Assembly: GCF_046614695.1 (NCBI RefSeq)
Contig: NZ_JBKKHQ010000019.1
Coordinates: forward strand, 62,001 to 126,000
Origin: Pokkaliibacter sp046614695
GTDB taxonomy: Bacteria > Pseudomonadota > Gammaproteobacteria > Pseudomonadales > Balneatricaceae
Reading direction: 5' to 3'
DNA length: 64,000 bases
Made by a program: the position numbers and the translations under genes. This document shows, piece after piece, positions 8,792 through 17,304 of the stretch. The notes beneath the pieces were generated by a model. The model was not told where the DNA came from. It saw nothing but the letters and a program-made list of their open reading frames with translations, and ran no database searches. Position 1 is the first letter of the stretch. Each line of letters begins with the position of its first letter.

Positions 8792-8819
8792 AAGAGCAGC
8801 CATTGGCTGCTCTTTTTTT
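8792..8819. terminator. Bidirectional terminator, near-copy of 6181-6208
   Basis: The stem AAGAGCAGCC/GGCTGCTCTT with loop ATT and T-run is the same 10-bp stem as the terminator at the other end of the LysR-oxidoreductase block. It separates the converging oxidoreductase and MFS genes. Confidence 0.88.
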
Positions 8820-8857
8820 GTGTCACGATGCCGGAATCGTTTGTGATTCCGCGCGCT

Positions 8858-10048
8858 TTAGCTATCGGCTGCTTTTTCCCTGGTGCCCATGAAGATCACC
8901 AGTGCAACCCCAAGCCCCGCCGCGATGGCTCCCACCAGAAAGGCGCTGGGATAACCGGCATAGCTCACCAGTAGCCCCACGACCGGGGCTGAAAAACCGT
9001 AGGCCAGATCCTGACAGGCTGAAAAACCGCCAAGGGCCGTGGCCCGAAGGTTTTCCTCAACCCGGTGCACCACGCGTCGGCCCATCGCCGGGAAAATCAT
9101 GGAGCAGCCGGTACCGGTCAGGAAGGCGCCGATCAGGGCCAGCATTGGCGAGGGGCTCAGCCAGATCATCACCTGACCGAGGGTTTCCATCACCAGCGAC
9201 ATCAGGGCAATTTTCAGGCTGCTCATGCGATCAGGCAAATGGCCGCAGACCAGACGAATGACCACAAAACCGGCGCCAAAGGCGGTAATCCCGAGGCCTG
9301 CATGGCTCCAGTGCTGCTCACGAAAGTGCAGTGCAAAAAAGGCGCCGATCAGGGCAAAGCCAATACCTTGCAGGCAAACCACACCGCCTTCAGCCCAGAT
9401 ACTGCCCATGACCCTGAGGAAGGAAGGGCGCTTTTTCGGCGATGCCTGCGGCGCAATACCTTCTTTGGGAAGGATAGCGATCAGGGCAACGACAGGCAGT
9501 ACGGCACTGGCCAGCATGGTGCCGGCAAAGCCCAGGTGATCATAAAGAAAGAGGCCAATAGGTCCGCCTGCCGCAAGGGTGCCGTACATGGCAGCACCTG
9601 CAAGCGCGATGGCTTTGCCGCTGTTCTTCGCACCCACCGAGCCGATGCACCAGGACAACAAGCTGACCACAGCGAGGCTTTCGCCGACGCCGATCAGCAG
9701 GCGGCCGATAATCAGTACCGCAAAGGCCAGGTAAGGCTGATCCGTGAGCAATACGGGGGCGGCGCCAATCAGCGAGCCCACCATATAGACGATCAAACCG
9801 CGGATTAATGCAGGCTTGGTGCCGTGCTTATCGGCCCAGGCGCCAGCCGGTCCACGGGTGAGCAAGGTCGCCATAAAGGCGCTTCCCACGGCCAGCCCGG
9901 CCCAGGCGCCGTTAAGCTTGAGATCGTGACTGGTGAAAACAGGAACAACGGTCAGGGCGATAGCGACGCAGAGGTAGGCCACCACCATGATAAAGGTCAG
10001 AAAATAGAGCTGAAAACGCGCAGAACGCGAGAGGGATGAGGCTGTCAT
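8858..10048 (-). CDS. MFS transporter of the YhhS/YfcJ (UPF0226) type
   Basis: A 396-residue major facilitator with about twelve membrane helices. The LLTRGPAGAWADKHGTKPAL loop, IGRLLIGVGESL helix and KNSGKAIALAGAAMYGTLA stretch resemble E. coli YfcJ and YhhS. The frame extends upstream to 10261 but the first 71 residues are not membrane-like. The ATG at 10048, preceded by ACGGAA, gives the normal family length; in-frame ATGs at 10054, 10063 and 10075 are alternatives. Relatives are annotated as efflux pumps with uncertain substrates. It is isolated between terminators. Confidence 0.85.
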   Translation of the reverse strand: MTASSLSRSARFQLYFLTFIMVVAYLCVAIALTVVPVFTSHDLKLNGAWAGLAVGSAFMATLLTRGPAGAWADKHGTKPALIRGLIVYMVGSLIGAAPVLLTDQPYLAFAVLIIGRLLIGVGESLAVVSLLSWCIGSVGAKNSGKAIALAGAAMYGTLAAGGPIGLFLYDHLGFAGTMLASAVLPVVALIAILPKEGIAPQASPKKRPSFLRVMGSIWAEGGVVCLQGIGFALIGAFFALHFREQHWSHAGLGITAFGAGFVVIRLVCGHLPDRMSSLKIALMSLVMETLGQVMIWLSPSPMLALIGAFLTGTGCSMIFPAMGRRVVHRVEENLRATALGGFSACQDLAYGFSAPVVGLLVSYAGYPSAFLVGAIAAGLGVALVIFMGTREKAADS

Positions 10049-10456
10049 AAGCATTTCCGTCATGGTCGAGTTCATCCCGGACAGCATGGCTGCTGATGCT
10101 CTTTTTGAGATCAGCAAAGACCTCCGACAGCGCAAGGCTGACGGGCTTCCGGGGTGCGTTGGTTGACGTGAAACGCTTACGGCCATCGAAAGGATGACAG
10201 ATCTCTTTGAGCTGACAGTTCTACAAGCCAGGCCTGTTTTATAAACTGCGCCGTTTCTCAAAGAGCAGGCAGTGTAACAGCTGCAGATTGGCGATCGCCA
10301 GCCATCTTTTACTGTTCAATGACCTGATGCTTCCTTGCGACTTTAGGCTTCCTTCTACGGGAAGCTCCACCGCTGACGTTCCATCGTTTACCGGGTGGTT
10401 CTGAACGCAGCTCTTCGGCCACTTTTTTGTGTATTAACTGAGTCTCTCTGTTTGTG
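10049..10456. other. Intergenic region between two MFS genes
   Basis: About 400 bases without a credible gene. It must hold the promoter of the downstream minus-strand MFS gene and the end of the 10457-11614 transcript. A small hairpin (GCTTCC/GGAAGC, about 10348-10365) is present without a T-run. Nothing else is recognised. Confidence 0.5.
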
Positions 10457-11614
10457 CTAACCGGTCTGAATAGCGCCGTGCTGTTTGCGCTGGCGTTGAT
10501 GGAGAATCTGTAACAGTCCGATCGATACCAGTGCCAGTAGCGCAGCCAGCCCAAAGGTCGCCTGTGTGGGAAGCGGCACTGACTCCACAAAGGAAGACAG
10601 AAACTGCCCCATAAAGATCGCCATGGACAGATAAGCAAGATGTTTACCGCGTACTGCCGGATGGCTTTGCTCAATGGTCATGTGATTCACCAAAGGCACT
10701 GAAAAGCCAAAGCCGAGACCTACCAGTATCGCTGCCGCAGTGTAAAAACCGAGACTCTGCGTGGCGGCCAGTATTCCAAGGCCAAGGGCATACCCTACAA
10801 AGGCAAGCGCCAGAGTGCGCTGCTCACCGAGGCGTTGTAATACCCGTGGCATCAGCGCAGCGCCGACCACCGCGATGAGCGAGATAAAACTCAGGAAGTA
10901 TCCACTGCCAGTGGCACTGAGGCCGAGGCTTTTCAAGCTGAAGGGCAGAATGATGACCACGGTGAAAAAACAGGTCATCGACAGCAAGGCCGCGATATAC
11001 ACGCTTTTCAGACTGGCAGGGATTTTTCCTGCATTAACGTTACCCTCTGTGTCTTCGTCTAACTCAGGCGCTTCTGGCACAAAAGCGAGTACCAGCAGCA
11101 GGAACACCAGTGCCAGTCCATACAACCCAAAGGGCCATGACCAGTGCAGGCTGGCAAGCGTACCGCCGACTGCAAGCAGTACGACGCCACCCAGCTCAAT
11201 CGCCATCCCCTGTCGGGCAATCATCGTTAGCCGCGCCTTGCCTTCATAAAAGCTGGAGAGCAGGCCGGTGCCGGATGCCATCACGATGGCGGTTGCGCCG
11301 CCGAGTAGCAGCCGGTCGAGAAAAATCCATAGCGGACCACTCAGACACAGCACGCTAAAACCCAGCACAGCGTAGAGCACCAGACCGATCATTAATGCGC
11401 TACGAAGCCCGGTACGCTGAATAAAGAAGGCCGCCAGCGGACCGAAAACCACCACGCCCAGCGAAGGCAGCGTAATCAGAAAACTGGCGTGTTCACTCAC
11501 CCCAAGCGCCGCAGCAATCTCGGGTAAGCCCGGTGCGACAACGCAGCCGACCATGATGGTAAGGCTGGCCACCAGAAGCAGCGTCCAGCCGGTAAGCGGG
11601 TGAGGGGTGGTCAT
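10457..11614 (-). CDS. MFS transporter
   Basis: A 385-residue major facilitator with about twelve hydrophobic helices. It begins with the pattern WTLLLVASLTIMVGCVVAPGLPEIA, as in drug/proton antiporter-like and CynX/sugar-efflux-like MFS proteins. An AGGA ribosome site lies seven bases before the ATG. It is divergent from an IclR regulator with 111 bases between them. That spacer carries repeated TGTTCCAT elements, so substrate-dependent regulation by the IclR protein is likely. The substrate is unknown. Confidence 0.88.
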   Translation of the reverse strand: MTTPHPLTGWTLLLVASLTIMVGCVVAPGLPEIAAALGVSEHASFLITLPSLGVVVFGPLAAFFIQRTGLRSALMIGLVLYAVLGFSVLCLSGPLWIFLDRLLLGGATAIVMASGTGLLSSFYEGKARLTMIARQGMAIELGGVVLLAVGGTLASLHWSWPFGLYGLALVFLLLVLAFVPEAPELDEDTEGNVNAGKIPASLKSVYIAALLSMTCFFTVVIILPFSLKSLGLSATGSGYFLSFISLIAVVGAALMPRVLQRLGEQRTLALAFVGYALGLGILAATQSLGFYTAAAILVGLGFGFSVPLVNHMTIEQSHPAVRGKHLAYLSMAIFMGQFLSSFVESVPLPTQATFGLAALLALVSIGLLQILHQRQRKQHGAIQTG

Positions 11615-11635
11615 GAGTTTATCCTGTGCTTATGA

Positions 11636-11663
11636 TGTTCCATATATCGGAATGGTGTTCCAT
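11636..11663. promoter_or_regulatory. Candidate IclR operator between MFS and IclR genes
   Basis: TGTTCCAT occurs at 11636-11643 and again at 11656-11663, exactly 20 bp apart. The interval also contains TTCC-N7-GGAA and GGAA-N5-TTCC dyads. Known IclR-family sites often use TTCCA/TGGAA half-sites. The CCATATAT core resembles the operators at 778-810. Inference: autoregulation plus control of the MFS gene. Confidence 0.6.
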
Positions 11664-11725
11664 TTTATACGGGTGAGTATGCTAGACTCCAACCCCTCAG
11701 GTCAAAGCAGCGGGAGAAACACTGC

Positions 11726-12514
11726 GTGGCATCACAGAATGAAAAAGCAAAGGATGAAAGCGCAAAGGAGTCCGGCGGCAGTCAGGTTATTGCCCGTGCG
11801 GCTCTCATTTTGCGAACGCTGGAACCTCATGCCGATGGTCTGGCTCTGGGCGAGCTGGCGCGCCAGACCGGGCTACCGAAAACCACCGTGCATCGTCTGC
11901 TGGCGGCACTGGAAAGCGAGCAATTTGTGCGTCATACCCGGACCGGTTGGCGCTTGGGTGCAGGCCTGGCGCGGCTGGCGGCCTCTGCTCATACGGATGT
12001 TGTCGCACTGGCTCGACCCTTTATGGAAAGCCTGGGGCGCCGTACCCGTGAGACGGTTGATCTCTGTGTCGAGCGGGGTGTGCATGCGGTGCTGCTGGAT
12101 CATTACCCCTCGGATCAGGAGTTACGGGTGGTCTCGCCCATCGGAACTGCTTTCCCATTGCATAGCACGGCACAGGGCAAGGCCCTGTTGGCGCAGCTCA
12201 GTACGCAAGAGCTGGCGTCGCGACTACAGGAACTCAATCTGGAAGGCTACACCGAGTCAACGCTGACTCAGATGGCCGCACTTGAGCACAGTGTTTTGAG
12301 GGTACAGGCGCAAGAGGGCATGGGTGTTGATGAACAGGAAAACAGCGAGGGCGTTTGCGCCCTGGGTGTGGTCCTGAAGGTGGCAACCGCTGAGCGCTAT
12401 ACACTGTCGATTGCCGTTCCCGCTCATCGTTTTGCACGACAGCGATCCTTGCTGGTGGATGCACTTTTGCGCTGCAAGGCAGAGATTGAGGCACTGGTGC
12501 TGAAACCTGAATAA
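11726..12514 (+). CDS. IclR-family transcriptional regulator
   Basis: A 262-residue IclR protein: winged HTH at about 22-80 (LGELARQTGLPKTTVHRLLAALE) and an effector domain with the conserved HSTAQGKALLAQL stretch and the GVDEQENSEGVCALGVVL segment. The GTG start has a GGGAG ribosome site at 11712-11716. It is a distant paralogue of the regulator at 866 and probably responds to a small aromatic or organic acid exported or imported by the divergent MFS protein. The transcript ends at a strong hairpin right after the stop. Confidence 0.92.
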   Translation: MASQNEKAKDESAKESGGSQVIARAALILRTLEPHADGLALGELARQTGLPKTTVHRLLAALESEQFVRHTRTGWRLGAGLARLAASAHTDVVALARPFMESLGRRTRETVDLCVERGVHAVLLDHYPSDQELRVVSPIGTAFPLHSTAQGKALLAQLSTQELASRLQELNLEGYTESTLTQMAALEHSVLRVQAQEGMGVDEQENSEGVCALGVVLKVATAERYTLSIAVPAHRFARQRSLLVDALLRCKAEIEALVLKPE

Positions 12515-12516
12515 AC

Positions 12517-12541
12517 GAAAACCCGCGCAAGGCGGGTTTTC
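12517..12541. terminator. Bidirectional terminator
   Basis: GAAAACCCGC pairs with GCGGGTTTTC around a five-base loop. It lies between the convergent IclR and GntR genes and has A- and T-rich flanks. Confidence 0.85.
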
Positions 12542-12576
12542 ATCATGAGGGAATGGCTCCGGAAGCCAATCGTTGT

Positions 12577-13314
12577 TCAGGAAATCTCGATCTGATAGCG
12601 GAAGGTGCCTGCCGCGCCACGGGTCAACCGGTATTCCAGCGGCTGGCGCGCATAACTGAGCGCAGTACGTTCGATAATGGCGATCGGTGCTCCGGTCTCT
12701 ACCGAGAGCTTTTTCGCGGTGGATTCATCCGCCGTTGAGACGCTTAAGGTTTCCTTGGCCGAGCCAATCAACTGGCCGCAGCTTTCCTCGTAAAACGGGT
12801 AGAGCAGATTGCCATACTCGCTTGGGTCAATGTCCATCAAGGGCGCAAAGCTATTTCCAGCCAGCCAGATATCCTCTACAAAGACAACCTCGCCACCCAG
12901 CAAACGCTGACGCTCCAGATGGATCACCTGTTCGCCCTCGGCCAATGACAACGCGGCCCTGATCTCCGCTGAAGGTGCCTCCAGCGTGCGGGAGGTGATC
13001 AGACTCTGGGGGACTTCATGGCTGCCTGCGGCATTCAGCTGGCGGAAGAAACGAAAGAAGGAGGCGTTGAAGTTGGGGCGGCGAATAAACGTGCCACGGC
13101 CCTGATTACGCTCCAGCAAGCCATCCTGCACCAGGGTATCAACGGCTTTGCGCAGGGTGCCGACGGCAACGCCATAGCGCTGCGTGAGTTCAGCTTCCGT
13201 CGGGATAGGCTGTCCCGGAATCCATTCCCGGTTAGCGATGCGCGAGAGCATGTCATCGCGAATTTGTTGGTAAAGCGGCAATCGGCTGTCTTGTCCGATA
13301 AATGAAGCGGCCAT
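12577..13314 (-). CDS. GntR-family regulator, HutC subfamily
   Basis: A 245-residue regulator with an N-terminal GntR winged helix (LPLYQQIRDDM, then PTEAELTQRYGVAVGTLRKAVDTLVQDGLL) and a C-terminal UTRA-type ligand domain. The frame is open to 13398. The ATG at 13314 is chosen because the protein then starts ten residues before the first GntR helix, although the ribosome site is weak. It is divergent from an amidohydrolase-carrier operon, and a perfect dyad lies between them (13531-13546). It is likely the repressor of that operon. Confidence 0.9.
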   Translation of the reverse strand: MAASFIGQDSRLPLYQQIRDDMLSRIANREWIPGQPIPTEAELTQRYGVAVGTLRKAVDTLVQDGLLERNQGRGTFIRRPNFNASFFRFFRQLNAAGSHEVPQSLITSRTLEAPSAEIRAALSLAEGEQVIHLERQRLLGGEVVFVEDIWLAGNSFAPLMDIDPSEYGNLLYPFYEESCGQLIGSAKETLSVSTADESTAKKLSVETGAPIAIIERTALSYARQPLEYRLTRGAAGTFRYQIEIS

Positions 13315-13530
13315 TGGCTTAGTCCAAGCAGGCAAAAAAGGGCAATTTACTCCTATCAACCGGCTGTCGTCCACGGCTGATCCTTTGTCCCCTATCACAA
13401 TCCTTGTTATTTGAACGAATCATGATCCTGCTCAACCCCGCTCGATACGAGCGTTTTGCTGCTTTTACAGCGATGCTTATTGGACTTTGGTCTTAATTGA
13501 CTCCGATTCAGTCTGTGGCTATTTTGGTCA

Positions 13531-13546
13531 ATTCATATAGATGAAT
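13531..13546. promoter_or_regulatory. Candidate GntR/HutC operator
   Basis: The inverted repeat ATTCAT-N4-ATGAAT is perfect and lies 61 bases before the amidohydrolase start, in an AT-rich stretch suited to a promoter. GntR-family sites are short AT-rich dyads. The assignment to this regulator is inference. Confidence 0.55.
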
Positions 13547-13606
13547 ATATAAATAGATCATTAGAAGGTGCCCCGATGCACCTCATGCCCAGCAGGTAGT
13601 AGAAGT

Positions 13607-14428
13607 ATGAGCCACGCACCACGCCCAATTACCGGGGTTGATACCCACGCTCATGTGTTCGCAATGGACTTGCCCATGACCTCCGGCCGTCGTTACAGCC
13701 CGGACTACGACGCCACTCTGGCGGCGTACATTCAGCATCTCGATACCCATAATTTTTCTCACGGTGTGCTGATTCAGCCCAGTTTCCTCGGTACTGATAA
13801 CAGCTACATGCTGGATGCCGTGCGTCAGTACAGTGATCGTCTGAAAGCCGTTGTCGTGGTTGAGCCCAACATTTCTGAACCTGCGCTTGAGCAACTGACT
13901 CGCGCTGGTGCCGTGGGCGCCCGCCTCAATCTGATTGGTAAAACACCGGCAGATTACAGCCAGTCTGAATGGCAGAGCTTCTTTAAAAAGCTCAAACAGG
14001 TGGGCTGGTCGCTTGAAATTCACCGTCATGCGGATGACATCGCTGACTTTGTTCCGGCGATTCTGGAATCCGGCGTGCAGGTGGTGATTGACCACTTCGG
14101 CCGTCCTCAGGGCGAGCTTTCTCCCTTCTTTGAAGGACACCGCGCTTTTCTTGAGCTGCTGGACAATGAGCAGCTGTGGGTGAAGGTGTCTGCCGGCTAT
14201 CGCAACAACACGGATCTTGATGCCATGCAGCGCATGATGAAACTGCTGCGCGAGGCGATGGGTGGTGTATCCCGAATGCTGTGGGGCAGTGACTGGCCGC
14301 ACACTCAGTTCGAAGAGGTTACCTCTTACGAAGCGCAATACGGCATTATGGAGGCCCTGTTGGCCGATGCCGAAGAAAGAAAACAGGTGTTGCAGGACAA
14401 CCCCCGTTCGCTCTTCCATCTGGCCTGA
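13607..14428 (+). CDS. Amidohydrolase-2 family metal-dependent hydrolase
   Basis: A 273-residue TIM-barrel hydrolase. It shows the metal-binding GVDTHAHVF motif near the N-terminus, EIHRHADD, VVIDHFGRP and the C-terminal LWGSDWPHTQF, the family signature shared with 2-pyrone-4,6-dicarboxylate and sulfomuconolactone hydrolases. The frame is open from 13568; the ATG at 13607 follows AGCAGG/TAGTAGAAG and leaves the usual short leader. It likely hydrolyses a lactone or dicarboxylate-like intermediate. A MatC-type carrier follows 59 bases downstream, suggesting the pair imports and opens such a compound. Confidence 0.9.
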   Translation: MSHAPRPITGVDTHAHVFAMDLPMTSGRRYSPDYDATLAAYIQHLDTHNFSHGVLIQPSFLGTDNSYMLDAVRQYSDRLKAVVVVEPNISEPALEQLTRAGAVGARLNLIGKTPADYSQSEWQSFFKKLKQVGWSLEIHRHADDIADFVPAILESGVQVVIDHFGRPQGELSPFFEGHRAFLELLDNEQLWVKVSAGYRNNTDLDAMQRMMKLLREAMGGVSRMLWGSDWPHTQFEEVTSYEAQYGIMEALLADAEERKQVLQDNPRSLFHLA

Positions 14429-14487
14429 GGGCCGGGCTCCTCGTGCTTACTCAAAGCAGTACTTGATAAAACAAGAAGGATAAAACC

Positions 14488-15789
14488 ATGTTGAGTCTAA
14501 TCGTTGTCGGGGCCATCGCCCTGGCCATCGTGCTCGGCTACAAGACCCGGATTAACATCGGCCTGTATGCCATTGCCTTTGCCTACATCATTGGCTGCTT
14601 CGTCATGGGGATGAAACCCGCGGACGTTATTAAGCTGTGGCCACTGAAAATCTTCTTCATCATCTTCTCGGTATCGCTGTTCTACAGCTTTGCCACCATC
14701 AACGGTACGCTGGAGCGTCTCGCTGAGCATTTGATGTACCGCTGCCGCAATGCGCCGCATCTGCTGCCTTATGCGGTATTTGCCACCGCAACCCTGATTT
14801 CCGGTCTCGGTGCCGGTTACTACACCGTGCTGGCCTTTATGGCACCGCTGACGCTGCTGCTTTGCCAGCGTACCGGCATGAGCATGATTATCGGCGCGAT
14901 GTCCGTGAACTACGGTGCGCTGGCCGGTGCCAACTTCGTCTCCAGCCAGAGCGGTATTATCTTCCGTGGCCTGATGATGAATGCTGGCATCAGCGATGAG
15001 CAGGCCTTCACCGATGCCTTGGGGATCTTTATCAGTACGCTGGTAATCCCGCTGATCGTGATTACCGGTATGGTCTTCCTGGGTGGCAACCGTGAGCGCA
15101 TGGCGCAGGCGGATATCGGCTCGGCACTGCCGCAGGCCTTTAACTCCCAGCAGAAAATGACCCTGTTCCTGACCGTGCTGATGATGGCACTGGTGCTGAT
15201 CTTCCCGATCCTGCACATCGTCCTGCCGGAAAGCAGCGCCATTACTTTCATCAACTCCAAAGTCGATATCGGCCTGATTGCCAGCGTGTTCTCGGTCATT
15301 GCCCTGATGCTGAAACTGGGTGATGAGCGTAAAGCGATTGCCTCTCTGCCCTGGGGCACCATCATCATGATCTGTGGTGTGGGCATGCTGATTTCCATCG
15401 CGATCAAGGCAGGCACGATTGACTCACTGGCTTCCTGGATTGGCACCACCATTCCTGCGGCGCTGGTTCCTCTGGCCTTTGGTGTCGTGGGTGCGCTGAT
15501 GTCCCTGTTCGCCAGTACGCTGGGTGTGGTGACGCCGGCGCTGTTCCCCATCGTGCCGTCCATTGCTGCAACCCTGGGTATCGACCCCATGATCATCTTT
15601 ATCAGTATCGTGGTGGGCGCACAGGCAACCTCTATTTCGCCTTTCTCCTCCGGTGGCAGCCTGATTCTGGGTGCCTGTACTTCGGAAGAAAGCCGTTCCA
15701 GCCTGTTCCCGCAGTTGCTGTTCCGTGCGGCGCCTCTGGGCTTCGCGGCAGCGCTGGTCTACAACGTGGCGATGACCTTTATTTACTGA
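14488..15789 (+). CDS. SLC13/MatC-like organic anion transporter
   Basis: A 433-residue inner-membrane carrier with about eleven to twelve hydrophobic segments. The N-terminal part resembles the MatC_N (dicarboxylate/malonate carrier) domain. The C-terminal half contains the repeated motifs ATSISPFSSGGSL and LASTLGVVTPALFP expected of the SLC13/DASS ion-transporter fold. A GAAGGA ribosome site precedes the ATG. It is co-directional with the amidohydrolase and probably supplies that enzyme's substrate, a small carboxylate. The exact substrate is not determinable. Confidence 0.87.
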   Translation: MLSLIVVGAIALAIVLGYKTRINIGLYAIAFAYIIGCFVMGMKPADVIKLWPLKIFFIIFSVSLFYSFATINGTLERLAEHLMYRCRNAPHLLPYAVFATATLISGLGAGYYTVLAFMAPLTLLLCQRTGMSMIIGAMSVNYGALAGANFVSSQSGIIFRGLMMNAGISDEQAFTDALGIFISTLVIPLIVITGMVFLGGNRERMAQADIGSALPQAFNSQQKMTLFLTVLMMALVLIFPILHIVLPESSAITFINSKVDIGLIASVFSVIALMLKLGDERKAIASLPWGTIIMICGVGMLISIAIKAGTIDSLASWIGTTIPAALVPLAFGVVGALMSLFASTLGVVTPALFPIVPSIAATLGIDPMIIFISIVVGAQATSISPFSSGGSLILGACTSEESRSSLFPQLLFRAAPLGFAAALVYNVAMTFIY

Positions 15790-15806
15790 GGTCCGCGACA
15801 GGTTTC

Positions 15807-15873
15807 GGATGCCGGCGGCTAGCCTCACTCGCTACCGGCATCCTTCTTTTTCAGCCCCTTCGGGGGCTTTTTT
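15807..15873 (+). terminator. Two successive hairpin terminators
   Basis: The first stem is GGATGCCGG/CCGGCATCC (15807-15843) followed by a T-rich tract. The second is AGCCCC-TTCG-GGGGCT (15853-15868) with a T-run, a classic tetraloop terminator. Confidence 0.88.
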
Positions 15874-15914
15874 CGTTACTGGGGAGAGCGTGGCAGGGGC
15901 AGGGCTTCGATGTC

Positions 15915-16577
15915 TCAGGCGTTGGGCGGTAACAGATAGCTCAGCAGTGCCAGGCGATACTCACGAATGATCTGCAGGCGGCGAGTCTGATCGGCATCCC
16001 GATAGAGAGGAATCAGGCTTTTGACGATTTGTAGCATCACCGTTGCGGTGAGGGTGGCATTGTCCTGAATAGCGGCGCGGCGTTGAACCAGAAGCTCACC
16101 GAGTCTTTCGCGCAGGGCGAGGCGGGCATCCGGGTCGCGCTGATAATTAAGCGGCGCCTCCTGCAGTAGCAAGTAGGCAGGGTGTTCATCGAGAAAGTCG
16201 GTCATCAGGCGGATGATGGCATCCACCAGCGCTTCGACACTGTCCGAATGTGGCGCAGCTTCTTCCTGTTCCCTTTCCTGTTCCTTTACGGCTTCAGGGC
16301 TATCGCTCTGTTCAATGGCGCTCCAGCGGCTCGCCATTTCCTCGGCGTAATGCTTTCGAAGGGCGAGAGCGACGGCGGCCTTATCGGGAAAGTACTGATA
16401 CAGCGAGCCAATCGACGTTGCAGCCAGTTCAGCAATCGCCGTCATCGTCGCTTTCTGGTAGCCGTCCCGGACAAAAATCTGCTCTGCCGAATCAAGAATG
16501 GTACGGATGCGACGCTCTGCGCGTTCCTGTCGGGGAACACGGCGGGCAGGGGGCTGAGTTTTGGAATGTGATGACAT
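15915..16577 (-). CDS. TetR-family transcriptional regulator
   Basis: A 220-residue TetR protein with an N-terminal HTH (ILDSAEQIFVRDGYQKATMTAIAELAATSIGSLYQYFPDK pattern) and a helical C-terminal ligand domain. It includes an acidic Glu-rich stretch after the HTH domain that is likely a disordered insertion. The frame runs to 16616, but an ATG there would fall inside the candidate operator. The ATG at 16577 has GAGG immediately adjacent, which is closer than ideal, so the start is uncertain. It is divergent from an isochorismatase-fold hydrolase, its presumed target. Confidence 0.88.
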   Translation of the reverse strand: MSSHSKTQPPARRVPRQERAERRIRTILDSAEQIFVRDGYQKATMTAIAELAATSIGSLYQYFPDKAAVALALRKHYAEEMASRWSAIEQSDSPEAVKEQEREQEEAAPHSDSVEALVDAIIRLMTDFLDEHPAYLLLQEAPLNYQRDPDARLALRERLGELLVQRRAAIQDNATLTATVMLQIVKSLIPLYRDADQTRRLQIIREYRLALLSYLLPPNA

Positions 16578-16615
16578 CCTCACATTGTAGTGATAATTTT
16601 GTGAGGGTGTCCTCA
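16569..16615. promoter_or_regulatory. Two candidate TetR operators in the divergent spacer
   Basis: TGAGG-N4-CCTCA is perfect at 16602-16615. An imperfect copy (TGATG-N4-CCTCA) lies at 16569-16582, 33 bp away, three helical turns. The second copy overlaps the tetR start codon, so the regulator could block its own expression. Confidence 0.62.
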
Positions 16616-16635
16616 TATTTTGGAGATTTTACGTT

Positions 16636-17235
16636 ATGCCTTCTTCCGCCACCTCCGCCCGACAACCCCTTTCTCTGGATTATTCCGCCACTGCCGTCGT
16701 CGTCATCGACCTGCAATTCAGCAACGCTGCCCGTGAGCTCGCGCCACATGATGCGGCAACGGTTATCCGCAATAGCCGAGCCGTAACCGATGCCCTGCGC
16801 GCTAAAGGCGCAACCATCCTCTTTGTGCGCGTGGACCCGACGAAATTCCGTGCCATGAATACTGATGCCAGCCTGCCACGCCCACAGGGAAATATGGGGG
16901 AGACGCCTTTCGCGCTGGTGCCGGACTGCGGAGTGGAAGACGGTGATGAAGTGATTGTGAAGCGTCAGATCGGTGCGTTTTATGGCACGCCCCTGGAGCA
17001 AGTGCTGCGTCGTAACGGCATTACCACGGTCATCATGACGGGTATTGCCACCAATATCGGTGTGGAATCCACCGCGCGACAAGCAGCCGATCTGGGTTTT
17101 GATGTGGTCTTTATCGAGGATGCCATGTCGACCATGAGTGAAGCGGCTCATCGTCAAAGTGTGGAAGGGTACTTTCCTTATATGGGCAGAGTGCGAACCA
17201 CAGAGGCATTGCTTGAGGAAGTGGCTCAGGGCTGA
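16636..17235 (+). CDS. Isochorismatase-family hydrolase with Gly at the usual Cys position
   Basis: A 199-residue alpha/beta hydrolase of the isochorismatase-like fold: VVVIDLQ gives Asp25, VKRQIGAFYGT gives Lys109, and the motif usually read TN-x-C-V-E-S-T-A-R is TNIGVESTAR. The nucleophile position (142) is therefore glycine. Known family members without the cysteine include true isochorismatases such as EntB, which hydrolyse a vinyl ether using Asp. The protein may therefore act by that chemistry and not as a cysteine amidase. It is monocistronic, controlled by the divergent TetR gene. Confidence 0.88.
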   Translation: MPSSATSARQPLSLDYSATAVVVIDLQFSNAARELAPHDAATVIRNSRAVTDALRAKGATILFVRVDPTKFRAMNTDASLPRPQGNMGETPFALVPDCGVEDGDEVIVKRQIGAFYGTPLEQVLRRNGITTVIMTGIATNIGVESTARQAADLGFDVVFIEDAMSTMSEAAHRQSVEGYFPYMGRVRTTEALLEEVAQG

Positions 17236-17272
17236 AGCCCTTCACTGAGCGGCTTAACCCAGGTGTATCTGT

Positions 17273-17304
17273 AAACCCGTCAGGTGATGCTGTCGGGTTT
17301 TTTT
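17273..17304 (+). terminator. Rho-independent terminator
   Basis: AAACCCG (17273-17279) pairs with CGGGTTT (17294-17300) and is followed by T residues; the 14-base interior partly pairs. Confidence 0.75.
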
